Assembly: GCA_964509765.1 (NCBI GenBank) | Contig: CAZDYI010000076.1 | Span: 1-21,582 of the forward strand | Direction: 5' to 3' | Length of the DNA: 21,582 nucleotides | Source of the DNA: CAZDYI01 sp964509765 | GTDB lineage: Bacteria; Pseudomonadota; Gammaproteobacteria; Tethybacterales; Tethybacteraceae | Shown here: in pieces, positions 1 to 7,449 of the stretch | Layout: each line of letters opens with the position of its first letter | Position numbering within the stretch: the first letter of the stretch is position 1 | Translations under genes and position numbers: made by a program | The notes under the pieces: generated by a model | What the model saw: only the letters and a program-made list of their open reading frames with translations | The model's database searches: none | What the model was told of the DNA's origin: nothing

Positions 1-68
1 AGCACCGAGCCGTCGTGGTCGACGGCCTTTTGCTGCTGCTCGTTGAGCTCCCCTGAGGCAGGAATCAC
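1..68 (-). CDS. UvrD/Rep or RecB/AddA-type helicase, N-terminal fragment
   Basis: Read leftwards from a GTG at 66-68, the frame gives VIPASGELNEQQQKAVDHDG and then SVL before the window edge. The segment LNEQQQKAV followed by a G-x-x-L stretch is the N-terminal Q-motif region of superfamily 1A helicases (UvrD, Rep, PcrA, and the helicase domains of RecB and AddA), which normally leads straight into the Walker A motif. Only 22 complete codons are visible, so the exact family member cannot be fixed. The GTG start is chosen because it sits at the usual distance from the Q-motif. No strong ribosome-binding site is visible. The gene is divergent from coxB, and the two share about 50 bp of control DNA. 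Confidence 0.55.
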   Translation of the reverse strand, partial: MIPASGELNEQQQKAVDHDGSV

Positions 69-72
69 GCGG

Positions 73-83
73 GATAACTTATC
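73..83. repeat. Perfect GATAA-C-TTATC palindrome at coxB -35
   Basis: The 11 bases GATAACTTATC form a perfect inverted repeat around a central C. The right arm overlaps the proposed coxB -35 hexamer (79-84), and the site lies a few bases upstream of the divergent helicase start. The position would suit an operator, but the arms are only 5 bp, so chance is a real alternative. Confidence 0.3.
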
Positions 84-107
84 ACAACCGCCCTCACGGA
101 ATATAAT
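79..107 (+). promoter_or_regulatory. Sigma70-type promoter of the cox operon
   Basis: TTATCA at 79-84 (four of six matches to TTGACA) is followed by a 17-bp spacer and a perfect TATAAT at 102-107. It is the most AT-rich patch of this region. Transcription would be expected to begin around 113-115, only two to four bases before the coxB ATG at 117, so the message would be nearly leaderless. On the other strand the same patch reads TATATT (105-100), which could serve as a -10 for the divergent helicase gene. Confidence 0.65.
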
Positions 108-116
108 TCGCTTTTC

Positions 117-1346
117 ATGCCGCAACGAACGCCAGGGGGCGCCGGCTGGAAGCGCCATTCGTCCCGACTAGCGGCCTTTTGCACTGCCGCGGCGGGCATG
201 TTCGCCACTGCGGCCGCCGAGTACAAGCTCAACTTCCAGGAGCCCGCGAGCGAGGTCGCCCGCGAGCAGTACGACCTCCACGTGGTCATCCTCGTGATCA
301 TCACGCTGATCGGCCTCGGGGTGTTCGCGGTGATGATCTACTCGATCATCCACCACCGCAAGGACCGCGGCTACAAGGCGGCGACCTTCCACGAGCACAC
401 CGCCGTCGAGCTGACCTGGACCATCGTCCCGTTCATCATCATCTTCCTGATGGCCCTGCCCGCCACCAGGGTCATACTGCAGGCCAAGGACGCATCGAAC
501 CCGGACCTGACGGTCAAGGTGGTCGGCTACCAGTGGAAGTGGAGCTACGACTACCTCGACGACAACGTCTTCTTCTACAGCACGATGACGACGCCGGTCG
601 AGCAGATCGGCCCGCTGATGTTCGGCGAGTCCGGCACGCCCGGCGACGTCGAGCGCAGCCCCGACACCTACCTGCTCGAGGTCGACAACCCGATGGTCGT
701 CCCGGTCGGACAGAAGGTCAGGCTGCTTTTGACCGCCGCCGACGTCATCCACGCCTGGTGGATACCGCAACTCGGCGTCAAGCAGGACGCGATACCCGGC
801 ATCGTCCGCGAGGCCTGGTTCAAGGCCGACGAGCCGGGGACCTACCGCGGCCAGTGCACCGAGCTGTGCGGCAAGAACCACGCCTTCATGCCGATCGTCG
901 TCGAGGCGGTCAGCGAGGCCGACTACCTCGCCTGGGTCGAGAGCCGGGGCGGCGGCGCTGTCGCGGCCGACGGGCCCGTCGGCGTCGGCGACGTCAAGGC
1001 CGCGGCGCCGGTGGCCCAGGCGTCAGCCGGGCCCGCCGAGTGGGAGGACGCCGCGGTGATGGATTACGGCGAGGGCCTCTACACGACGCACTGCGTCGCA
1101 TGCCACCAGGCCAACGGCGAGGGCCTGCCGCCGACGTTCCCGGCGCTCAAGGGCTCGCCGCTGACGACCGGCCCCGCGGCCGGCCACATCGACATCGTCC
1201 TCAACGGCAAGGAAGGGACGACGATGGCGTCGTTCGCCCACCTCGGCGACGCGGAGATCGCGGCGATAATCCACTACGAGCGCCACTCATGGGGGAACTC
1301 GACTGGCGACCTCGTCACCCCCGACGACGTGGCGGCGGCAAGGTAG
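117..1346 (+). CDS. coxB: Cytochrome c oxidase subunit II with fused cytochrome c (caa3-type)
   Basis: This 409-residue protein is the electron-entry subunit of the respiratory haem-copper oxidase. It accepts electrons from cytochrome c and passes them through CuA to subunit I. A signal peptide covers about residues 12-34 (hydrophobic run, then ATAAA). Two membrane helices follow at about 54-78 and 97-117, then the periplasmic cupredoxin domain. The CuA ligands are all visible: H212, C247, E249, C251, H255 and M258. A C-terminal class I cytochrome c domain carries CVACH at 326-330 and a probable axial Met at 370, which defines the caa3-type layout. The ATG at 117 gives a normal signal peptide, but no Shine-Dalgarno sequence precedes it and the -10 box ends nine bases upstream. 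The next gene starts 13 bases after the stop. Confidence 0.95.
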   Translation: MPQRTPGGAGWKRHSSRLAAFCTAAAGMFATAAAEYKLNFQEPASEVAREQYDLHVVILVIITLIGLGVFAVMIYSIIHHRKDRGYKAATFHEHTAVELTWTIVPFIIIFLMALPATRVILQAKDASNPDLTVKVVGYQWKWSYDYLDDNVFFYSTMTTPVEQIGPLMFGESGTPGDVERSPDTYLLEVDNPMVVPVGQKVRLLLTAADVIHAWWIPQLGVKQDAIPGIVREAWFKADEPGTYRGQCTELCGKNHAFMPIVVEAVSEADYLAWVESRGGGAVAADGPVGVGDVKAAAPVAQASAGPAEWEDAAVMDYGEGLYTTHCVACHQANGEGLPPTFPALKGSPLTTGPAAGHIDIVLNGKEGTTMASFAHLGDAEIAAIIHYERHSWGNSTGDLVTPDDVAAAR

Positions 1347-1359
1347 AGGGACGGAGGCG

Positions 1360-1776
1360 GTGACGGCGATCGAGGGGATGCCGACGGCGCTGCAGGTCGC
1401 GCTCGCCGCCTGCGCGGTGATGGCCGCGGTGACCTTCGCCGGCTGGCTCGCGGGCTGCTCGGCCTACTACCTCAGCCGGGTGGCGCGCGCCGGCCTCGCG
1501 CCGCTCGCGAACATGCTCTGTCTCGGCTGCCTGCTGACGCTGGGCGCCTACGCGCTGATCTTCATGCCGCTCATCCGCCAGTTCGGGGCGGCGGACGTCG
1601 CGACGGCGCTGGGCTACATCGGCATGCACTTCTTCCCGTTCCTCGCGCTCGGCGCCCACTTCGCCTGGTGCTCGATGAGCGGCCGGAGGCTGCGCCGCGA
1701 GCGGCTGTCTGCGGCGTGGCGGACGATCAACGAGTTCCGCGGCCGGCCGCGGACTACAATGGCTAGACAGGGCTGA
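1360..1776 (+). CDS. Unrecognised three-helix membrane protein between coxB and coxA
   Basis: This 138-residue protein starts at GTG 1360 behind a good GGAGG (1353-1357). I do not recognise its family. Three hydrophobic segments are clear, at about residues 8-33, 46-72 and 80-106. Four cysteines (33, 54, 57 and 103) lie in the hydrophobic part, two of them as CLGC. A basic, arginine-rich tail follows from about residue 109, probably cytoplasmic by the positive-inside rule. The gene sits tightly inside the cox operon: it starts 13 bases after coxB, and its stop is two bases before the coxA ATG. Coexpression with the oxidase core is therefore very likely. A small accessory subunit or an assembly factor is the natural guess, but nothing in the sequence proves it. 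A TACAAT at 1755-1760, near its 3' end, could be a weak internal promoter for coxA. Confidence 0.75.
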   Translation: MTAIEGMPTALQVALAACAVMAAVTFAGWLAGCSAYYLSRVARAGLAPLANMLCLGCLLTLGAYALIFMPLIRQFGAADVATALGYIGMHFFPFLALGAHFAWCSMSGRRLRRERLSAAWRTINEFRGRPRTTMARQG

Positions 1777-1778
1777 CC

Positions 1779-3407
1779 ATGGAAACGACGCTCCCGCACG
1801 AGGCGCACGCGCCGCACCACAACGGCCGCTCGCCGGGCGCGCTCGGCTTCATGGCGCACTACATCACGACGACCAACCACAAGGACATCGGCACGATGTA
1901 CCTGTGGTTCGCGTTCACGAACTTCATCCTCGGCGGGATCATGGCTCTGCTGATCCGCGCCGAGCTGTTCGTGCCCGGCCTGCAGGTCGTCCACCCGAGC
2001 CTCTACAACCAGCTGATCACCCTGCACGGGCTCGTGATGATCTTCGGAGCGCTGATGCCGGCGTTCACCGGCTTCGCAAACTGGCAGATCCCGATCATGA
2101 TCGGGGCGCCCGACATGGCCTTCGCCCGGCTCAACAACTGGAGCTTCTGGCTCCTGCCGCCGGCCGGCCTGCTGCTGCTGCTGTCGTTCTTCGTCCCCGG
2201 CGGGGCGACCGCCGCGGGCTGGACGCTCTACGCGCCGCTGTCGACGCAGCAGGGCCTCGGCATGGACATGGCGATCTTCGCGATCCACCTGATGGGCGTC
2301 TCGTCGATCATGGGGTCGATCAACATCATCACCACGATCCTCAACCTGCGCTCGCCGGACATGCCGCTGATGAAGATGCCGCTGTTCTGCTGGACGTGGA
2401 TGATCACCGCGCTGCTTTTGATCATGGCGATGCCGGTGCTCGCCGGCGCGGTCACCATGCTCTTGACCGACCGGCACTTCGGGACCTCGTTCTTCAACGC
2501 CGCAGGCGGCGGCGACCCGGTGCTGTTCCAGCACATCTTCTGGTTCTTCGGCCACCCCGAGGTCTACATCCTCGCGCTGCCGGCGTTCGGGATCATCTCC
2601 CAGGTCATCCCGGCGTTCGCGCGCAAGCCGCTGTTCGGCTACGCGGCGATGGTCTACGCGACCGCGGCGATCGCGCTGCTCGCTTGCATCGTCTGGGCGC
2701 ACCACATGTTCACCGTCGGCATGCCGGCGGTCGGCATCCTCTACTTCATGTACGCGACGATGCTCATCGCGGTGCCGACGGGCGTCAAGGTCTTCAACTG
2801 GGTCGCGACGATGTGGCGCGGCTCGATGACCTTCGAGACGCCGATGCTGTTCGCGATCGGCTTCCTCGTGCTGTTCACCATCGGCGGCCTGACGGGGCTG
2901 GTGCTGTCGCTCGCGCCGGTCGACATCCAGCTCCACGACACCTACTACGTCGTCGCCCACTTCCACTACGTGATGGTCGCCGGCTCGCTGTTCGCGCTGT
3001 TCGCCGGGACCTACTTCTGGCTGCCGAAGTACGTCGGCCGCCACTACAACGAGTTCCTCGGCAAGACCCACTTCTGGCTGTCGTTCGTGTTCTTCAACGT
3101 AACCTTCTTCGTCCAGCACTTCCTCGGGCTCGCCGGCATGCCGCGCCGGATCCCCGACTACCCGGTCCAGTTCGCCGACTTCAACGCGATCTCGACGGTC
3201 GGCGCCTTCGGCTTCGGCATCGCGCAGCTGCTGTTCCTGTACGTCGTCCTCGACTGCATCCTCGCCGGCAGGAAGACCTCCGAGAAGCACATCTGGGAGG
3301 GCGCCGACTCGCTCGAGTGGGACCTGCCGACGCCGCTGCCCTACCACTCCTTCCACCACCCGCCGAAGATCGAGTGGCGGGGGCACAAGCCCTTCATCGC
3401 TAGCTGA
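1779..3407 (+). CDS. coxA: Cytochrome c oxidase subunit I (A-type haem-copper oxidase)
   Basis: This is the catalytic subunit of the terminal oxidase, reducing O2 to water and pumping protons across the inner membrane. Its 542 residues are the usual family length, with about twelve membrane helices. Haem and copper ligands are visible: H83 and H396 for the low-spin haem, H394 for the oxygen-binding haem, and H259, H308 and H309 for CuB. Tyr263 in HPEVY is the residue that cross-links to the CuB histidine. D112 (APDMAF), N119/N120 and E261 match the D-channel entry and exit of A1-type oxidases. The ATG at 1779 is two bases after the upstream stop. The C-terminal EWDLPTPLPYHSF is typical of the family. 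The expected neighbours ctaG and coxC do not follow. Confidence 0.97.
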   Translation: METTLPHEAHAPHHNGRSPGALGFMAHYITTTNHKDIGTMYLWFAFTNFILGGIMALLIRAELFVPGLQVVHPSLYNQLITLHGLVMIFGALMPAFTGFANWQIPIMIGAPDMAFARLNNWSFWLLPPAGLLLLLSFFVPGGATAAGWTLYAPLSTQQGLGMDMAIFAIHLMGVSSIMGSINIITTILNLRSPDMPLMKMPLFCWTWMITALLLIMAMPVLAGAVTMLLTDRHFGTSFFNAAGGGDPVLFQHIFWFFGHPEVYILALPAFGIISQVIPAFARKPLFGYAAMVYATAAIALLACIVWAHHMFTVGMPAVGILYFMYATMLIAVPTGVKVFNWVATMWRGSMTFETPMLFAIGFLVLFTIGGLTGLVLSLAPVDIQLHDTYYVVAHFHYVMVAGSLFALFAGTYFWLPKYVGRHYNEFLGKTHFWLSFVFFNVTFFVQHFLGLAGMPRRIPDYPVQFADFNAISTVGAFGFGIAQLLFLYVVLDCILAGRKTSEKHIWEGADSLEWDLPTPLPYHSFHHPPKIEWRGHKPFIAS

Positions 3408-3415
3408 CCGGCGGG

Positions 3416-3511
3416 ATGTCCCGCCAGATGCGCAAGGTCCTAACGGGCCTCGCCCTCGGGGCCGTTGCGCTCGCGCTGTTCCTCGCGAGCTTCTTTTTGA
3501 TCGCCCGCTAG
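3416..3511 (+). CDS. 31-residue single-helix protein after coxA, possible oxidase assembly peptide
   Basis: A short ORF starts nine bases after the coxA stop (ATG 3416, preceded by GGCGGG) and encodes MSRQMRKVLTGLALGAVALA continuing to FFLIAR. It has a basic N-terminus, then one hydrophobic helix (about residues 8-29), then a single arginine. Many beta- and gammaproteobacterial cox operons carry a tiny one-helix protein called cytochrome oxidase small assembly protein between the subunit I gene and ctaG, and the position and architecture match that. It also resembles the N-terminal membrane anchor of CtaG, so a degenerate ctaG remnant is the alternative. The assignment rests on context and helix pattern only. 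Confidence 0.5.
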   Translation: MSRQMRKVLTGLALGAVALALFLASFFLIAR

Positions 3512-3533
3512 GGGCCGCGGGCCGGCGGCGCGC

Positions 3534-4262
3534 CTAGATGGCGTGCTTCTCCAGGTTCTCCTGGAACTCCTTGCAGTCGATGCACTTGGTCGCAACGGGC
3601 CGGGCGGTCATGCGCTCGATGCCGATCTCGACCCCGCAGTCGTCGCAGAAGCCGTAGGTCGCCTCCTCGAGCTGGCGCAGGGCGTGGTTGATCTTGACCT
3701 GCAGGTTGCTGATCCGCTCGTTCTCGCGCAGGTCGACGACGAAGGCGAACTCGCTGTTGGCCCGGTCGAACTCGTCGGCGTGGACCTTGTCCTGCTCGCG
3801 CAGGGTCCGCGCGGTCTTCTCGGCCTCCTGGAGGATCTCCTCGAGCATCGACTCGAGCTTGCGGCGGAACCAGTCGCGCTGCCGCGGCGACATGTAGGTC
3901 CGCGACGGCGGCGGGGAGGCGGGCAGGGGCGCGGCCTTCCTTCTCGGCGGCCTTGCGGGCGCGGCGGCCTTGGCCTTGGCCGGCTTGCTCGCTGGCCTGG
4001 CCGGCCTCTTCCTTGCCGGGGAGGCCTTCCTCTTCGGCCTTGCCTTCGCTTTGGGCTTGACCTTGGGCTTCGGCCTGGGTTTCGCCTTTGGCTTCGTCTT
4101 GGGCTTCGGCTTAGCCCTCGCCTTGGGCGCGGCCTTCCTCTTCGCCGCCTTCCCGGCGGCCGGCTTCTTCCTCGCCGCCTTGCGCGCGGCGGGCTTGGGC
4201 CTGGCCTTCGGCCTGGGCTTGGCCTTCTTCCTGGCCGGCGCCTTCTTCCTTGCCGTTGCCAT
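3534..4262 (-). CDS. DksA-family RNA polymerase-binding protein with histone H1-like tail
   Basis: The 242-residue product has two parts. Residues 1 to about 120 are a low-complexity basic tail: of the first 110 residues only seven are not K, R, A or P, and no acidic residue appears before D130. Residues 123-242 are a complete DksA domain, with the family's opening YMSPRQRDWFRRKL, a long coiled coil, and the zinc site C206-x2-C209-x17-C227-x2-C230 followed by ECK-type helix residues. The coiled-coil tip retains DEFDRA (163-168), matching the acidic/alanine tip that DksA inserts into the RNA polymerase secondary channel with ppGpp. H1-like tails of this type are known from proteins such as AlgP; fusion to DksA suggests DNA or RNA tethering, which is inference. 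It is the last gene of the minus-strand operon, 27 bases after rplY. No clear ribosome-binding site is seen. Confidence 0.88.
   Translation of the reverse strand: MATARKKAPARKKAKPRPKARPKPAARKAARKKPAAGKAAKRKAAPKARAKPKPKTKPKAKPRPKPKVKPKAKARPKRKASPARKRPARPASKPAKAKAAAPARPPRRKAAPLPASPPPSRTYMSPRQRDWFRRKLESMLEEILQEAEKTARTLREQDKVHADEFDRANSEFAFVVDLRENERISNLQVKINHALRQLEEATYGFCDDCGVEIGIERMTARPVATKCIDCKEFQENLEKHAI
3933..4259 (-). repeat. Low-complexity Lys/Arg/Ala/Pro-coding region
   Basis: This segment codes for the basic tail of the DksA-family protein. Imperfect short units such as KPKPK, KPRPK and KAKAR recur. At DNA level it is a run of degenerate GCC/CTT/GGG-rich triplets on the plus strand. Such DNA is prone to slippage and length variation between strains. 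Confidence 0.7.
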
Positions 4263-4289
4263 GGTCAGCGCGGTTCGTCAGGGCCGGCC

Positions 4290-4952
4290 TCAGCCGCCCT
4301 CGGCCGGCTTGTCCTGCTGCTCCTCGGCAGCGGCCTCGCCCTCGGCGGCCTCTGCCGCGGCCTCCTCGGCAACCGGCTCCGGCTCCTTCTGCGGCGCGAG
4401 CACGGTCGCGAGAGCAGGGTCCTCGCCGCGGATCAGCGCCGCGAACTTCACGCCGGAAGGCGGCTTGATCTCGCCGAGGTGGATGTTCGAGTTGATCTCG
4501 AGGTGGCCGACGTCGACCTCGACGTTCTCGGGCAGGTCGCGCGGCAGGCAGTGGATCTCGACCTCGTCCTCGATCACCGAGAACACGCCGTGGTTGAGCC
4601 TGACGCCCGGCGAGGACTCGGCGTTGGTGAAGTGCAGCGGGACGGTCATGTTGATCTCGACGTCGTCGGCGATCGCCTGGAAGTCGACGTGGAGCACGCG
4701 GTCGTCGACCGGGTTGCTCTGGACCTCGCGCAGGAGCACCGAGAGCTTCTCGCCGTCCAGGTCGAGGTCGAGGACCGACGAGTGGAAGGCCTCGTGGCTC
4801 AGGCTGCGCTCGAGCACCGCGCCGTCGACGCTGATCATGCGCGGCTCGCCGCGGCCGTAGACGATCCCCGGGACGCGCCCGCCGGCTCGCATGCGGCGGT
4901 TGGCCGACCGGCCCTTGCCGTCCCGCGCGGTTGCCTCGACAGTGCGTTCCAT
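4290..4952 (-). CDS. rplY: 50S ribosomal protein L25 (CTC/TL5 type)
   Basis: This protein binds 5S rRNA in the large ribosomal subunit. Its 220 residues are the long, two-domain CTC form rather than the 94-residue E. coli form. The N-terminal 5S-binding domain covers about residues 1-92 (RVPGIVYGRG and then LREVQSNPVDDRVLHVDF are typical), and the beta-barrel TL5 domain covers about 95-185. The C-terminus is a strongly acidic, alanine-rich tail from about residue 188 (KEPEPVAEEAAAEAAEGE). The start ATG 4952 lies six bases after the prs stop and is preceded by AAGG. The prs-rplY pair is conserved in gammaproteobacteria. Here pth, which usually follows, is absent and the DksA-family gene takes its place. 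Confidence 0.95.
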   Translation of the reverse strand: MERTVEATARDGKGRSANRRMRAGGRVPGIVYGRGEPRMISVDGAVLERSLSHEAFHSSVLDLDLDGEKLSVLLREVQSNPVDDRVLHVDFQAIADDVEINMTVPLHFTNAESSPGVRLNHGVFSVIEDEVEIHCLPRDLPENVEVDVGHLEINSNIHLGEIKPPSGVKFAALIRGEDPALATVLAPQKEPEPVAEEAAAEAAEGEAAAEEQQDKPAEGG

Positions 4953-4958
4953 TTGCCT

Positions 4959-5959
4959 TCAGTCCATGAAGAGAGAGCCGACCGACTGCTTGCCCTGGAT
5001 CCTCGAGATGGTCTCCGCGAGCAGCTCGGCGACGGATAACTGGCGGATTTTATCGCAGGACGCGGCCTCTTCGGTCAGCGGTATCGTGTCCGTGCACACC
5101 AGGGCGCTCAGGCCCGACGACATGACGTTGTCGACCGCGGCGCCGGACAGGACCGGGTGGGTGCAGTAGGCGCGCACGCTGCTCGCCCCGCGCTCGAGCA
5201 GCGCGTCGGCCGCGACCCGGAGCGTCCCGGCGGTGTCGACGATGTCGTCGATGAGCACGCAGTGGCGACCCTTGATCTCGCCGATGACGTTCATCGCCTC
5301 GGCGACGTTCGCCTGCGGGCGGCGCTTGTCGATGATCGCGAGGTCCGCGTCGAGCTGGCGGGCGAAGGCGCGAGCCCGCGCGACCCCGCCGACGTCGGGG
5401 GCGATCACGACGATGCCCTCGCCCTCCTTGCCGCCGAAGGGCATCGAGCGGCTGATCTCGCCGAGGAGCACCGGCGAGGCGTAGACGTTCTCTACCGGGA
5501 TGTTGTAGTAGGCCTGGATCTGCTCGGCGTGGAGGTCGATGGTGACCAGGCGGTTGATGCCGACGACGGACAGGATGTCGGCGACGACCTTGGCCGAGAT
5601 CGGGGTCCTGTCGCCGCGCGGGCGGCGGTCCTGCCTCGAGTAGCCGAGGTAGGGGACGACCGCGGAGATCGAGGTCGCCGAGCTGCGCTTGGCCGCGTCG
5701 GCGATCAGCGCGAGCTCCATCAGGCTCTTGTTGACCGGCCGGCAGATCGACTGGACGATGTAGATCTCGCGGCCGCGGATGTTGTCGGCGAACTCGACCT
5801 TGACCTCGCCGTCGGCGAACTGCGAGAGCCACAGCCGGCACAGGCCGATGCGCAGGAAGTCGCTGATCCGGTCGGCGAGTTCGGGCGTGGAGCTCCCCGA
5901 GACGAGGACGATGTCGTCGATCGAGGCGTCGACCTCGGGGTACTGGTACTTCCGGTCCA

Positions 5960-5960
<1 letters not shown>
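4959..5960 (-). CDS. prs: Ribose-phosphate pyrophosphokinase (PRPP synthetase)
   Basis: The enzyme makes phosphoribosyl pyrophosphate from ribose 5-phosphate and ATP, feeding purine, pyrimidine, His, Trp and NAD synthesis. It has 333 residues against about 315 in most homologues, the excess being about 15 residues before the first strand. Family motifs are present: YLGYSRQDRRPRGDRTPIS (104-122), DLHAEQIQAYY (142-152), DKRRP (211-215) and the PRPP loop DDIVDTAGTL (238-247). The ATG at 5960 shares its A with the TGA of the overlapping ispE frame. A GAGG at 5971-5968 is spaced seven bases from the ATG and lies in the trailer just after the tRNA-Gln CCA end. Processing of the tRNA would therefore leave an 18-base leader that keeps the ribosome-binding site. 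Confidence 0.96.
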
Positions 5961-6897
<937 letters not shown>

Positions 6898-6901
<4 letters not shown>

Positions 6902-7449
6902 GCGTACTCGCGGCGGACCGTCATCAGCACGATCGTCTCGCCCTGGACGAGGCGGATCTTCGCCGGGCGGCCGTCGCCGTGGCGGTCGATGACGTCGATG
7001 CGGATGCCCTCGTGCACCGCCCTGTCCGGAAGCTCCGCGCCGAGGTGGTCGTTCTCGAGCCAGCCCGCGAGGACCGCGGGCGCGACGTCGACCCCGAGCT
7101 GGTCGCGGACGAGCCAGCGCAGGCTCTCCACCCTGCGGGCGCTGTCGAGGAACCTGACCACGGTGCCGGTGTCGTCGCTCGAGACGTCGAACACCCGCAT
7201 GCCCTCCGCGCTGCGGACGACGAAGCTCTCGGTCCAGCCGGCGAAGCCCGGGCCGCGGTTCCACTCGTAGCTGCCGAGCAGCAGGGGCTTTGCGACCTTG
7301 CGCACCGAGATGCGCCCGAACACGCTCAGCTCGGGGCCCGCCTCGGCCGCCTGCATCCCGGACGTCGTCGCCGCGCACCCGGAAAGCGCGGCGGACAGGA
7401 AGAGGGCCAGCGCGGCCGCGAGGGCCCGGCCGGCGCGCGGCGCGTTCAC
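6898..7449 (-). CDS. lolB: Outer membrane lipoprotein receptor LolB
   Basis: LolB takes lipoproteins from the periplasmic carrier LolA and inserts them into the outer membrane. The 183-residue product starts with a lipoprotein signal peptide ending in the lipobox LSGC (lipidated Cys25). It continues with the family pattern FGRISVRK, a WNRGPGF strand, and WLENDHLGAELPDR followed by the terminal strands. Length and layout are normal. The start is GTG 7449, overlapping the TGA of the upstream TPR gene as GTGA, and its own TGA overlaps the ispE GTG in the same way. The lolB-ispE order is the standard gammaproteobacterial one. Confidence 0.85.

Noticed and set aside
1614..3386. Long open frame antisense to coxA, and similar long antisense or shifted frames (for example 3543-5039 plus, 7290-8870 plus, 14618-16018 plus)
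   Set aside because: High GC content leaves few stop codons, so these frames stay open by chance. Their translations are Arg/Pro/Gly/Asp/Val-biased, lack family motifs, and lie opposite genes with full motif support.
3933..4262. DksA basic tail as a mis-called non-coding repeat
   Set aside because: The K/R/A/P bias appears only in this frame, codons use GC-rich synonyms like the rest of the gene, and no stop interrupts about 120 codons before the DksA domain.
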